In this document: one piece after another, positions 1 to 8,166 of the stretch | Layout of the letters: each line of letters opens with the position of its first letter | Numbering within the stretch: the stretch's first letter is position 1 | Source of the DNA: DASYQV01 sp036005125 | GTDB taxonomy: Bacteria > Acidobacteriota > Vicinamibacteria > Vicinamibacterales > UBA2999 | Reading direction: 5' to 3' | NCBI GenBank assembly: GCA_036005125.1 | Contig: DASYQV010000030.1 | Location: forward strand, 1 to 26,724 | DNA length: 26,724 bases | Position numbers and translations under genes: made by a program | The notes under the pieces: model-generated | What the model was told of the DNA's origin: nothing | The model's database searches: none | Seen by the model: only the letters and a program-made list of their open reading frames with translations

Positions 1-142
1 TGCGGACGTGTCGGGCTTGGAGTCTACTGAAGGGCGTCACACAGCTTATCGAAGCGGGACGCACGCGTGAGCGCCCCGATTCATGTCAAGACCATTCGTA
101 CACATATCGGGTCGCGGACTGCGACGAAAGGATCCGGCAATC
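1..142. other. Left-edge leader, no gene assigned
   Basis: This is the short stretch before the first supportable start codon. Possible coding frames run through it, but none has a start, a signal sequence or recognisable motifs. It could hold the tail of an upstream gene and the promoter of the porin gene; I see no convincing -35/-10 pair. An AAAGGA ribosome-binding site at 127-132 supports the ATG at 143. Confidence 0.3.
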
Positions 143-1801
143 ATGTGGAGACACTGCTGGCGGCAGTCAGTGCTGGCTGTCGTCACCGTATTTGTTCTGA
201 GCGGCGTCGGCATCGCGGGCGCGCAGCAGGCGCCCGGCAACCAGGCATCACAGGCCGGCCAGACCCAGACGCCGAATATGCCTGGAATGCGCATGCCCAA
301 TGATTTGGGGATCGTGTCGGGCGTCGTGACAAAGGCCAGCGGCGGTCCGGTCATCGGCGCGACGGTCGTGGCAAGCAACGCCTCGAACGGTACTCAATTC
401 AGCGCCACGACCGACGATCAGGGTCACTACAGCCTTCCGAGCCTGCCCGTGGGCACCTACGACATCATCGTGCAGCTCGGCGGCTTCAAGACCGCCCGGC
501 AGCCCGGCGTGTCGGTGGGCGCCAACAGCGTGCTCGACGTCAACGCACGGCTCGAAGCCGGCGACGCCGACACCGAGCGTCAGGCGCTTCTCGATCGCAT
601 CGAGGTGCTGGAGAAGCGGCTCGGTGACCTGGAATCGAGCGCGGTCCTGTCCGAGCCCGAGACGCGCGTCAGGCGTATTCAGGTCTACGTGGACAAGAAC
701 GGCACCGAGTACGATCAACCGACGCCGGGTGCCAAGGAAGCCACGACCTACCAGCGGGAGCGCGTCTATCGGCGCCAGACAATCAACGAGAAGATCGAAG
801 AGGCGATGGCCAGCGCCTCCGATAAGGCGGTGAAGCTCGGTGTGGACGCGACGACCGTCCTGCAGGGTGCCGGCCGGTCGACAGGCGATGTGTCCCATCC
901 GACCAACAAAGCCTATGCGCTCGCCTCGGCCGATCTGTTCTTCACGGCGAAACTGGCGCAATACACGACCTTCTTTGCCGACGTCGTGGCGTTGAGCGGC
1001 GCTCCTCCCGATCGGGAGATTCCCTCGCTCACGTTGCTCAACGGGTACACCGCGCGGCTGGTGAATCAGAACGAGCTGAATCTCCGCGAGGCGTGGCTCC
1101 GCACCCAGTTCTTCTCCCAGCAGCTGTCGCTCACCGCCGGACGGCTCGACCTCACCAACTATTTCGATCGCAACGCGGGCGCGAACGACGAGACGACCCA
1201 GTTCATCAGCGACGCGCTCGTCAACAACCAGATGCTCGGCCTGGCCGTGAACGGGACGGGAGTCGTCTTCGAGTACGACCCCAAGAATGCATTCGTCTTC
1301 CGCGTCGGCGTACAGCAGAGCAACCCCGATGCGACGAGCCTGTCCGATTCGCTATACTCGCTGACCGAGGTCGGATACACGATGACGCCGTTCTCGCTGC
1401 CGGAAGGACATTATCGCCTGTGGTATCGTGCGAACAATGGCGATGTCGAGTCGAAGCGGGCAGTCGGCATCAGCATCGACCAGAAGCTGACCCCACACGT
1501 GACGGCGTTCGGACGGTACGGCACGCAAAAGGTCCCGGTCGATCGCGATCACTTCTTCAGCGGGGGCCTGTCCTTTGGCTCCGGGTTCGCGTTCAATCCA
1601 CTGGACACCTGGGGTATCGGTTACGCGCAGGTAGACCGTGCCTCGGGCGTCACCGAAAGGCTGGCGGAGGGTTACTATAACCTCCGACTCACCGAGCGGC
1701 TGCGATTGTCGTTCTCGCTTCAGCACGTGATCGACTACCCGGGCAACGAGAGCAAGTTCGGATACTTCCTGCCGGGTGTGCGTCTGCAGGCGGCTTTCTA
1801 G
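143..1801 (+). CDS. Outer-membrane OprB-like porin with N-terminal carboxypeptidase-regulatory-like domain
   Basis: Predicted outer-membrane beta-barrel of 552 aa. The ATG at 143 is preferred over the in-frame ATG at 83 because it follows AAAGGA and begins a good signal peptide (WRHCWRQ, a hydrophobic stretch, then cleavage near GAQ at about residue 27). After a Pro/Met-rich linker (MPGMRMP) comes a CarboxypepD_reg-like beta-sandwich (about 54-130; GAT, GHYSLPSLPVGTY). Next is a short heptad-like coiled coil (about 142-165; LLDRIEVLEKRLGDLE). The rest resembles carbohydrate-selective porins of the OprB family: GRLDLTNYFDRNAGANDET at about 333, FNPLDTWGIGY near the end, and a terminal Phe typical of BAM substrates. 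The substrate is unknown. It heads the metal-efflux region, so metal or small-solute passage is possible but inferred. The three-part layout is unusual for a porin. Confidence 0.8.
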   Translation: MWRHCWRQSVLAVVTVFVLSGVGIAGAQQAPGNQASQAGQTQTPNMPGMRMPNDLGIVSGVVTKASGGPVIGATVVASNASNGTQFSATTDDQGHYSLPSLPVGTYDIIVQLGGFKTARQPGVSVGANSVLDVNARLEAGDADTERQALLDRIEVLEKRLGDLESSAVLSEPETRVRRIQVYVDKNGTEYDQPTPGAKEATTYQRERVYRRQTINEKIEEAMASASDKAVKLGVDATTVLQGAGRSTGDVSHPTNKAYALASADLFFTAKLAQYTTFFADVVALSGAPPDREIPSLTLLNGYTARLVNQNELNLREAWLRTQFFSQQLSLTAGRLDLTNYFDRNAGANDETTQFISDALVNNQMLGLAVNGTGVVFEYDPKNAFVFRVGVQQSNPDATSLSDSLYSLTEVGYTMTPFSLPEGHYRLWYRANNGDVESKRAVGISIDQKLTPHVTAFGRYGTQKVPVDRDHFFSGGLSFGSGFAFNPLDTWGIGYAQVDRASGVTERLAEGYYNLRLTERLRLSFSLQHVIDYPGNESKFGYFLPGVRLQAAF

Positions 1802-1822
1802 TTCTGTTCGAAGGAGCACGTT

Positions 1823-3022
1823 ATGTTCAGCGCATTACCACGTCTTCTCGCCGGAGGGCTCGTCGCGGTGCTCGCCAGCACGCTCGCGACCGTCGTCGTC
1901 GGTGCTCAGAACCCGGCCATCAAGATCACCGACCCGACGTCGGTCGTCATGATCGTGAATCGCGACTCGAACGACATCGCGTTCATGGATACCCGGAGCA
2001 AGATGATGGTCGGGAAGGTCTTTCTCGGGAACAACGTCAACCCGCACATGGTGATGATGTCGCCGGATGGCCGCTACGTGGTGACCGGCGGCACCCGCGC
2101 GAACAAGGCGTATATCATCGACGTCCGCACGCTTCAGCTGGTCAAGACGATCCCCGTCGACATCGCGCCGGAGCACCTGGCGTTCTCGCCGGACAGCCGC
2201 TGGTATTACCAGGGGAATCCGGAAGGCGATTCGATCTCGGTGATCGACATGGTGTCCTTGACGAAGATCAAGACGATTCCAGGCTTCGTCGAGCCGCTGA
2301 ACGTGACGTTTCTCGCCGACGGATCGAAGGCCTACGTCGGAAACTATGGAGCGCACTGGATTGGTGTGATTGACGTCCGCCGCCACGAGCTTCTGAAGAA
2401 GATTCAGGTTGCCAACATGCCCGGCGTGGCGAAGTTCGATCCTGACAAATACCTGGGAGAGATAAAGGGCATCAACATCGCGGCGCTCTCGAACGACGGC
2501 AAGTACCTGTACGCTGCCGACGGGGACCTCGGCGTCGTCGGAGTCATCGATCCGATTGAAGACAAGGTCGTGAAGGTGATTCGCGTCGGCAAGGATCCGT
2601 GGCGAATCTACATGAACCACGACGGCAAGTACGGCATCACCCCGAACAACGGCGACGAGACGATTTCCATCATCGATCTGCACTCGAACAAGGTGGCGGC
2701 CACTCTCGAAGCCGGTCCGAACATGACCGGCGTCAACTACGCTGCCGGCAAGGCCTTCGTGATCAGCTCGACGAGCGGCTTCGTATACGTCTACGACATG
2801 AAGTCGCTCAGGCCCGCGGGCCGGATCAAGCTGGGCACGAACATCCAGATCGAGACCGCCACCACCGATACGAAGGAAGAGAAGCTCTACCTGGCCGACT
2901 CGACGGAGAATGCCGTCATCATCATCGACGCCAAGAACCACAGCTTCGAAAAAGTCAAAAACGTCGGGCTGTATCCATGGGGCACGCACATCATGGACAG
3001 CAAGGACAATTACTGCCATTGA
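1823..3022 (+). CDS. Exported YVTN-type beta-propeller protein
   Basis: A 399-aa protein with a signal peptide (ending near VVVGAQ, residue 28) followed by repeated beta-propeller blades. Visible blade signatures are SPDGRYVVTGG, SPDSRWYYQGN, DSISVID, DGSKAYVGNYG, SNDGKYLYAAD and DETISIID, spaced roughly 40 residues apart. This is the YVTN/NHL/cytochrome-d1-like propeller class. Such proteins often bind partner proteins, haem or metal in the periplasm, but no haem motif is present here and the role is not known. The start is firm: AAGGAG lies 7-8 nt before the ATG, and the gene begins 21 nt after the porin stop, so the two are probably cotranscribed. The protein ends in Asn-Tyr-Cys-His, an exposed Cys-His pair that could ligate metal (speculative). 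The heptamer repeat array begins 3 nt after its stop. Confidence 0.8.
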   Translation: MFSALPRLLAGGLVAVLASTLATVVVGAQNPAIKITDPTSVVMIVNRDSNDIAFMDTRSKMMVGKVFLGNNVNPHMVMMSPDGRYVVTGGTRANKAYIIDVRTLQLVKTIPVDIAPEHLAFSPDSRWYYQGNPEGDSISVIDMVSLTKIKTIPGFVEPLNVTFLADGSKAYVGNYGAHWIGVIDVRRHELLKKIQVANMPGVAKFDPDKYLGEIKGINIAALSNDGKYLYAADGDLGVVGVIDPIEDKVVKVIRVGKDPWRIYMNHDGKYGITPNNGDETISIIDLHSNKVAATLEAGPNMTGVNYAAGKAFVISSTSGFVYVYDMKSLRPAGRIKLGTNIQIETATTDTKEEKLYLADSTENAVIIIDAKNHSFEKVKNVGLYPWGTHIMDSKDNYCH

Positions 3023-3025
3023 GTG

Positions 3026-3095
3026 GGTCAGAGGTCAAAGGTCAAAGGTCAGAGGTCAAAGGTCAAAGGTCAAAGGTCAAAGGTCAAAGGTCAAG
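3026..3095 (+). repeat. GGTCAAA heptamer tandem array (10 units)
   Basis: Ten consecutive 7-bp units: GGTCAAA with two GGTCAGA variants (3026-3032, 3047-3053) and a final GGTCAAG, then a degenerate tail to about 3113. It begins just after the propeller stop codon. The unit length is not a multiple of three relative to a protein repeat, and there is no gene over it. It separates the porin/propeller pair from the RND operon. Confidence 0.95.
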
Positions 3096-3147
3096 TTGAA
3101 GGTAGAGGTCAACGTACACCTGAGACGTATGCCTAAACGTTTCACGT

Positions 3148-3167
3148 GACCTTTGCCCTTTGACTTT
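3148..3167 (-). repeat. Inverted arm of the GGTCAAA array
   Basis: The + strand reads GACCTTTGCCCTTTGACTTT. Its complement is AAAGTCAAAGGGCAAAGGTC, nearly the same heptamer sequence in the opposite orientation. With the array at 3026-3095 it could fold into a long imperfect stem in RNA. This could act as a terminator or attenuator before the RND genes, or may simply be the other end of a repeat element. Confidence 0.7.
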
Positions 3168-3191
3168 GGGGCGTCACCACCGACCCGCCAC

Positions 3192-3857
3192 ATGATTGCA
3201 AAGACCATTGGGTTCCTGCTGCTCGCCCTGTTCATCGCCACCAACGCCCGCGGGCAGGGCGTGCGCTCACGCACGCGGCCGAAGCCGACCGGCACGACCG
3301 TGTCGGAATCGCAGGCGGCCGATCTCACGCTCACGTTGACCGCGGTCACCGTTCGGCCGATCCAGGTCTGGATACGCACGGCGGGTGTCATCGACAAGAC
3401 CGGCAAGGTCGTCACGGCGTATCTCTCGCCGTCGGAGGGCATGTCCGTCAAGGTCGGTCAGCGCGCGAGAACCTTCCCCGTTGAATCCCGGTCCTCGATG
3501 TTTCAGGCTTTCGTGTCTCGCGTGGCGGTCGACGGCCGCCGCGTCCGGGTCGACGTGACGCTCGCCGGCAAGGGCCGGGAGAACGCGACCAACTACCTCG
3601 CGGAGATCGTCACCGACCTCGGCGACTTCCTCTCGATCCCGAATGAGGCCATCATCGAGGAAGGCGACACGCGCGTCGCGTACGTCCAGCGTCAAGGCGG
3701 CCAGTACGAGCCGCGACAGATCCGCACGGGCATTCAAGGCGAGCTCTACACGCAGATCCACGAGGGCCTCGCGGAAGGCGAACAGGTCGTCACCTTCGGC
3801 AGCTTCTTCATCGACTCGGAATACAAGCTCAAAGGCGCGGCCCAGGGCGGAAAATGA
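3192..3857 (+). CDS. Short CusB-like RND periplasmic adaptor lacking the hairpin
   Basis: Membrane-fusion (HlyD/CusB-like) adaptor of only 221 aa, where family members usually have about 350-500. The ATG at 3192 starts a signal peptide (IAKTIGFLLLALFIATNARGQ); the frame stays open further upstream only through the repeat arm. Residues about 48-80 look like the start of the barrel/lipoyl strands. Residues 81-125 (SEGMSVKVGQRARTF, then VRVDVTL) match the beta-barrel domain. Residues 130-215 match the CusB membrane-proximal domain: FLSIPNEAIIEEGDTRVAYV, YEPRQIRTG, GLAEGEQVVTFGSFFIDSE. There is no space for the alpha-helical hairpin that normally contacts TolC, and no heavy-metal-binding domain. 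Its stop overlaps the pump start (ATGA), so it is coupled to the pump. The family call is firm; how it works without a hairpin is unknown. Confidence 0.82.
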   Translation: MIAKTIGFLLLALFIATNARGQGVRSRTRPKPTGTTVSESQAADLTLTLTAVTVRPIQVWIRTAGVIDKTGKVVTAYLSPSEGMSVKVGQRARTFPVESRSSMFQAFVSRVAVDGRRVRVDVTLAGKGRENATNYLAEIVTDLGDFLSIPNEAIIEEGDTRVAYVQRQGGQYEPRQIRTGIQGELYTQIHEGLAEGEQVVTFGSFFIDSEYKLKGAAQGGK

Positions 3858-6800
3858 TCATCAGGCTCCTCGAGATCGTCATCCGCTTCAGGGTCGTCGT
3901 CTGGACGCTGCTCGCGATCGGCGTGGTCGCGAGCGTCTATGCGATGACGCGCGCGCCGCTCGACGCGATCCCGGACATCTCGGATCCGCAGGTCGTTGTG
4001 TACGTGAAATGGCCGCGCAGCCCCCAGCTGCTCGAGTCGAACGTCACCGAGCCGCTGATCAAGGCGCTCGCCGGAGCGCCCGAAATCCAGTCGCTGCGGG
4101 GGACCTCGCACATGGGGTACTCCTTCATCTACGTCATCCTTGCGAACGGCGCCCAGCGCGGGCGCGTGCAGCAGCTGGTCACCGAACGCATCAACGCCAT
4201 CCGGCCTCAACTTCCTCCCGATGCCGTCGTCACGCTCGGTCCGAACGCGAGCAGCATGGGGTGGATCTACCAATACGCGCTCGTCGACAAGGAGAAGCTG
4301 CGCGACCTTCGTGAGCTCCGGCTGCTGAACGAAAGCCAGATCAAGCCGGCGCTGCAGGGGATACCCGGGGTGGCTGAAGTGGCGTCGGTCGGCGGCCTCG
4401 AGAAGCAGTATCAGGTCAAGTTGTTTCCTCCCCTCCTCGCGAACACCGGCGTCTCGCTCCGGCAGGTCATCAACGCGCTCCAGAGCGTGTTTCAGGAGGT
4501 CGGGGGACGCACCATCGAGGTGACGAATCGCGAGTACCAGCTTCGCGGCGTCATCGCGAGCGAGGATGTCGACCAGCTCCGGTACCTCATGGTTGCGCGC
4601 GCCAGGGATGGCGCGCCGATTCAGTTGAAGGATGTCGGCTACGTGCAGGTGGGATACGACCTCCGCCGCAGCACCGCGGACCTGGACGGAAACGGCGAGG
4701 TCGTCGGCGGCATCGCCATCATGGAGCAGGACCAGAACGTGCTGACCGTGACCCGCGCGATCGAGCAGCGGTTGGCAGCGGTTCGGCAGGGGCTGCCGGG
4801 CGGTATCGAGATCCTGACGACCTACGACCGGTCGACGTGGATCTGGGCCACCCTCAAGCAATTCTTCGCGACGCTCATTTCCGAGCTCGTCGTTCTGATT
4901 CTCGTGACGGTTCTCTTCCTCGGTGATTTTCGATCCGCCGCCGGCCCCATCGCGATCCTTCTGCTGAGCACGTTGTTCACGGTGCTGCCGCTCGCGGGCT
5001 TCGATCAGACCATCAACCTCTTTTCGCTCGCCGGTCTGTGCATTGCCATCGGGGCCATCGAGGACGCGACGATTGTCATCGTGGAGAACTGCGCCAGCGA
5101 CCTTGCCGCGCATGCCGGCCTCGATCGCCGGCAGAAGCGCGAGGTCATCCTTCACTCGATCGCCAGGGTCGCGCGCCCCTTGTTGTTCTCGCTCCTGATC
5201 ATCGTCGCGTCGTTCCTGCCCGTGTTCTTCCTGGAAGCCCGTGAGAGACGACTTTTCGATCCGCTGGCCTACAGCAAGACCTTTGCGGTCGCACTGTCGA
5301 CGCTCCTCACAATCCTGCTCCTGCCGATCATCATGGTCTGGGTTTTCGAACGCGACGTCGCGCGCACATCGTGGTTCAAACGTAACGCTGGCCGTGGGAA
5401 GCTCGCTCACTTCACCCGACATCGCTATGCGCTGGCTGGCGCACTGGTCGCCGCGGTTGTGCTCGCCGGCGCCGGCCTCATGCGGGTCGTGGGCCCCGAG
5501 TTCCGGCCGGAGCTTCTCGAGCTCACCGGGTTCGTGCTGGCCATCGTGATCGTGTGGGCGCTCACGCGGCGGTCCGCAACGACGCACCGCTTCCAGGAGA
5601 CGCGGCCCGTGCAACTCTACGCTGCCGCCCTCCGACTGGCGATTCGCTATCGGTATCCGTTCACCGCCGCGGGCCTGATGGTTGTGATTGTCGCCGTCGT
5701 GATGCTGCGCAACTTCCAGCGCGACTTCCTGCCCGATGTCGACGAAGGATCCATTCTCTACATGCCGACGACGCTGCCGGGGCTGCCCACGCGCGAAGCG
5801 GGGTGGATCGTCCAGCAGATGGATCGGAAGCTCAAGGCCATTCCGGAGGTCGATCGTGTGTTTGCGAAGCTGGGACGGGCGGACACATCTACCGATCCGG
5901 CCCCGGTATCGATGATCGAAACGACGATCCTGCTCAAGCCGAAGTCATCGTGGCGCCCCCGAGTGACGAAGGAGAAACTGGTCGGCGAGATGGACGCAGC
6001 GATGCAGGTGGTCGGCTACGTCAACACCTGGGTGCAGCCGATCCGTGCCAGGGTGATGATGCAGACCACCGGCATCCAGACGCCGGTCGGACTCAAGGTC
6101 AAGGGGCCGGAGGTCGCGGAGATCGAACGAATCTCGCAGGAAATCGAAGGGCTGCTGCGGCAGGTACCCGGCACCAAGTACGTGCTCGCCGAACGGATCT
6201 CCGAGGGTTACTACACCGACGTGCGCTACGACCTGGCCCGCCTGGCCAGCCACGGCGTCACCGCTGACGAAGCGATGCTGACCGTACGATACGGGATAGG
6301 CGGTGACAACGTGCTGGGCATCAAACAGCCCGACAGCACCATCGTCCCGCTCGCGGTGCAGTACTCCGCCGAATACCTCGACACGGTCGAGAAGGTCAGA
6401 AATACCCCGGTCATGGCGGGCGACGGTTCGGTGGCTTTGAGCGAGGTCGCCGACGTGGCCATCCGCAAGATGCCCGAAATGCTCCGAAATGACAACGGCT
6501 CGCTCTCGGGCTACATCTATGTCGACATCCAGAATGTGACCGCCACCGATTACGTCGACCGCGCGCAGCAGTACCTGTCGAAGAACCTCGTCCTTCCGGT
6601 CGGATACTCGCTCGAGTGGACCGGGCTGTACGAATACACCACGGCAGCCAGCCGGCGCCTGCGAATCATCGTCCCGCTGACGCTGGCCATCATCTTCGTG
6701 CTGCTGGTGATGGCGTTCCATTCGATCACCGAAGCATTTCTGGTTGCGATGTCGGTTCCCTTTGCGATGGCGGGAGGCGTGTTCCTGCAGTGGGCGCTCG

Positions 6801-7237
6801 GCTATGCGATGACGACCGCCGTGATCATCGGCTACATTTCCGTGTTCGCGGTGGCGGTGCAGACCGGCATCATCATGGTGATCTTCATCCGCGAGGCGCT
6901 GGTCAACAAGCCGGACGATCAGTCCTTCCTCGATGCGGTCGTGCAGGGTTCGACGGCACGGCTGCGGCCGAAGCTCATGACGGTGGCGACGATCATTCTG
7001 TCGCTGTCGCTGATTCCGCTCTCGTCCGGCCCCGGAATGGAGATCATGAAACCGATTGCGGCGCCGAGCATTGGCGGGATGGTGACATCGACACTGCACG
7101 TGCTGTTCATGACGCCGTGTCTGTTCGTGATCGCGGAGGACATCCGTCGCTACTGGTCGCGTCGGCGGGGGCGACAGGTGAGTGCGGACGTCGTGGCGGT
7201 GCCGGCCCTGAAGGCGGCGGAGCGTGGAACGAGGTGA
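3854..7237 (+). CDS. CusA/CzcA-family heavy-metal efflux RND transporter, probably Cu(I)/Ag(I) type
   Basis: A 1127-aa inner-membrane proton/metal antiporter. It has an N-terminal helix (about 14-32), two large periplasmic porter halves and the two RND helix bundles. The helix-4 motif IAIGAIEDATIVIVEN places Asp404 at the proton-relay Asp of E. coli CusA (D405). Three methionines match the CusA cleft set in context and exact spacing: Met637 (LYMPTTLPG), Met687 (SMIETTI) and Met736 (MMQTTGI), against 573/623/672. This favours monovalent copper or silver over zinc/cobalt. Lys1040 (RLRPK) matches the relay Lys, but Gln1003 (AVAVQTGIIM) stands where CusA has Glu939. About 64 extra residues lie between helix 4 and Met637, including two hydrophobic stretches (526-547 and 557-570). 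It overlaps both neighbours by 4 bp. Metal specificity is inferred from residues only. Confidence 0.92.
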   Translation: MIIRLLEIVIRFRVVVWTLLAIGVVASVYAMTRAPLDAIPDISDPQVVVYVKWPRSPQLLESNVTEPLIKALAGAPEIQSLRGTSHMGYSFIYVILANGAQRGRVQQLVTERINAIRPQLPPDAVVTLGPNASSMGWIYQYALVDKEKLRDLRELRLLNESQIKPALQGIPGVAEVASVGGLEKQYQVKLFPPLLANTGVSLRQVINALQSVFQEVGGRTIEVTNREYQLRGVIASEDVDQLRYLMVARARDGAPIQLKDVGYVQVGYDLRRSTADLDGNGEVVGGIAIMEQDQNVLTVTRAIEQRLAAVRQGLPGGIEILTTYDRSTWIWATLKQFFATLISELVVLILVTVLFLGDFRSAAGPIAILLLSTLFTVLPLAGFDQTINLFSLAGLCIAIGAIEDATIVIVENCASDLAAHAGLDRRQKREVILHSIARVARPLLFSLLIIVASFLPVFFLEARERRLFDPLAYSKTFAVALSTLLTILLLPIIMVWVFERDVARTSWFKRNAGRGKLAHFTRHRYALAGALVAAVVLAGAGLMRVVGPEFRPELLELTGFVLAIVIVWALTRRSATTHRFQETRPVQLYAAALRLAIRYRYPFTAAGLMVVIVAVVMLRNFQRDFLPDVDEGSILYMPTTLPGLPTREAGWIVQQMDRKLKAIPEVDRVFAKLGRADTSTDPAPVSMIETTILLKPKSSWRPRVTKEKLVGEMDAAMQVVGYVNTWVQPIRARVMMQTTGIQTPVGLKVKGPEVAEIERISQEIEGLLRQVPGTKYVLAERISEGYYTDVRYDLARLASHGVTADEAMLTVRYGIGGDNVLGIKQPDSTIVPLAVQYSAEYLDTVEKVRNTPVMAGDGSVALSEVADVAIRKMPEMLRNDNGSLSGYIYVDIQNVTATDYVDRAQQYLSKNLVLPVGYSLEWTGLYEYTTAASRRLRIIVPLTLAIIFVLLVMAFHSITEAFLVAMSVPFAMAGGVFLQWALGYAMTTAVIIGYISVFAVAVQTGIIMVIFIREALVNKPDDQSFLDAVVQGSTARLRPKLMTVATIILSLSLIPLSSGPGMEIMKPIAAPSIGGMVTSTLHVLFMTPCLFVIAEDIRRYWSRRRGRQVSADVVAVPALKAAERGTR

Positions 7238-8166
7238 CGAGCACGAACGCCGGCCTCATCGTGTTGACGATGCTGGCTGTCAGCGTGGGGAGTTGCCGTC
7301 GAAGGCCTGCGGGTGAGGCAGACGAGGCTGCGGGTACCCGACGGCAAGCGGTCAGCGCTCCGGATCCGTCCGCGGCCCACATCTACCTGTGTCCGATGGA
7401 CAAGGACATCCGGTCGTACGAGCCTGGCAAGTGCCCGCGCTGCGGCATGACCCTGGTGACCAGCATTCCCGAGCCCGCCGAGTACCATCTCGAACTGACG
7501 GTCGATCCGCCTCCGCTTCCCGGTCGAAACGCCCGTCTCACGTTCGAGGTCTTCGATCCCTGGAAGGGTAACCGGGTCACCAGGTTCGGCATCGTTCACG
7601 AACAGCTGTTCCATGCCTTCATCGTGGGTCGCGACCTGGAGTTTTTCCTCCACGACCATCCGGTCTGGAAAGACGGGGTGTTCACATACGACGTCGTGTT
7701 CCCGAAGCCTGGCATGTATCGAGTGCTGGGTGACTTCTATCCTGAAGCCGCCACGCCGCAGTTGCTGGCACAGACCGTCTTCGTGCCCGGCGATGAGGGT
7801 CGGCCACCCCGACTGACGCGCGACTATTCGGAGAAGCAGGATCGCAACCTTCAGGTTGCCTTTGAGACGAACCCTCCAGATCCTGTTGCCGGTGAGCCAA
7901 CGCAGGTGCGCTGTACTCTCAGACCGGGCACGGGGATTCAGCGACTGCTTGGTGCGTGGGGCCACATGCTCGCGGCGAGCGATGACCTGATCGACATGCT
8001 GCACGAGCATCCATCGCTCGCGGACGGCAGTCCCGAGATGCTGTTCAGCCTCATCTTTCCACGTGCTCGCATGTATCGGGTGTGGGTGCAATTTCAGCGT
8101 GACGGCGTCGTCAATACCGCTCACTTCGACGTGCCGGTCGCTCCCTCCCATCGTCCCGTGTCATGA
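7234..8166 (+). CDS. Lipoprotein with heavy-metal-binding domain and two FixH/YtkA-like sandwich repeats
   Basis: A 310-aa predicted lipoprotein starting at GTG 7234, whose last bases overlap the pump stop (GTGA). The frame continues upstream but only as the shadow of the pump gene. The lipobox is VGSC (Cys21). Residues 50-74 form a heavy-metal-binding domain (HMBD): YLCPMDKDI, then PGKCPRCGMTL, with Cys53, Cys67 and Cys70. This domain is commonly the N-terminus of CusB-type adaptors; here it is on a separate membrane-anchored protein. Two similar beta-sandwich units follow, each with a His-rich turn (LHDHP at 139-143; LHEHP at 256-260) and a MYRV strand (161-164; 280-283), suggesting an internal duplication. 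Likely role: periplasmic copper capture and delivery to the pump or adaptor. The exact partner is inferred from gene order. Confidence 0.82.
   Translation: MTSTNAGLIVLTMLAVSVGSCRRRPAGEADEAAGTRRQAVSAPDPSAAHIYLCPMDKDIRSYEPGKCPRCGMTLVTSIPEPAEYHLELTVDPPPLPGRNARLTFEVFDPWKGNRVTRFGIVHEQLFHAFIVGRDLEFFLHDHPVWKDGVFTYDVVFPKPGMYRVLGDFYPEAATPQLLAQTVFVPGDEGRPPRLTRDYSEKQDRNLQVAFETNPPDPVAGEPTQVRCTLRPGTGIQRLLGAWGHMLAASDDLIDMLHEHPSLADGSPEMLFSLIFPRARMYRVWVQFQRDGVVNTAHFDVPVAPSHRPVS

Noticed and set aside
3026..3095. AGGTCA direct repeats resembling nuclear-receptor half-sites
   Set aside because: Those sites act in animals. In this bacterial context the heptamer array is a simple tandem repeat, so the likeness is coincidental.
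3026..3171. Possible CRISPR array
   Set aside because: The repeats are 7 bp and contiguous, with no spacers and no cas genes.
3746..5614. Long minus-strand open frame of 622 codons opposite the pump gene
   Set aside because: It is antisense to a motif-rich pump gene, and its composition (Arg, Asp, Glu, His-rich, no known domain) is typical of a GC-rich shadow frame.
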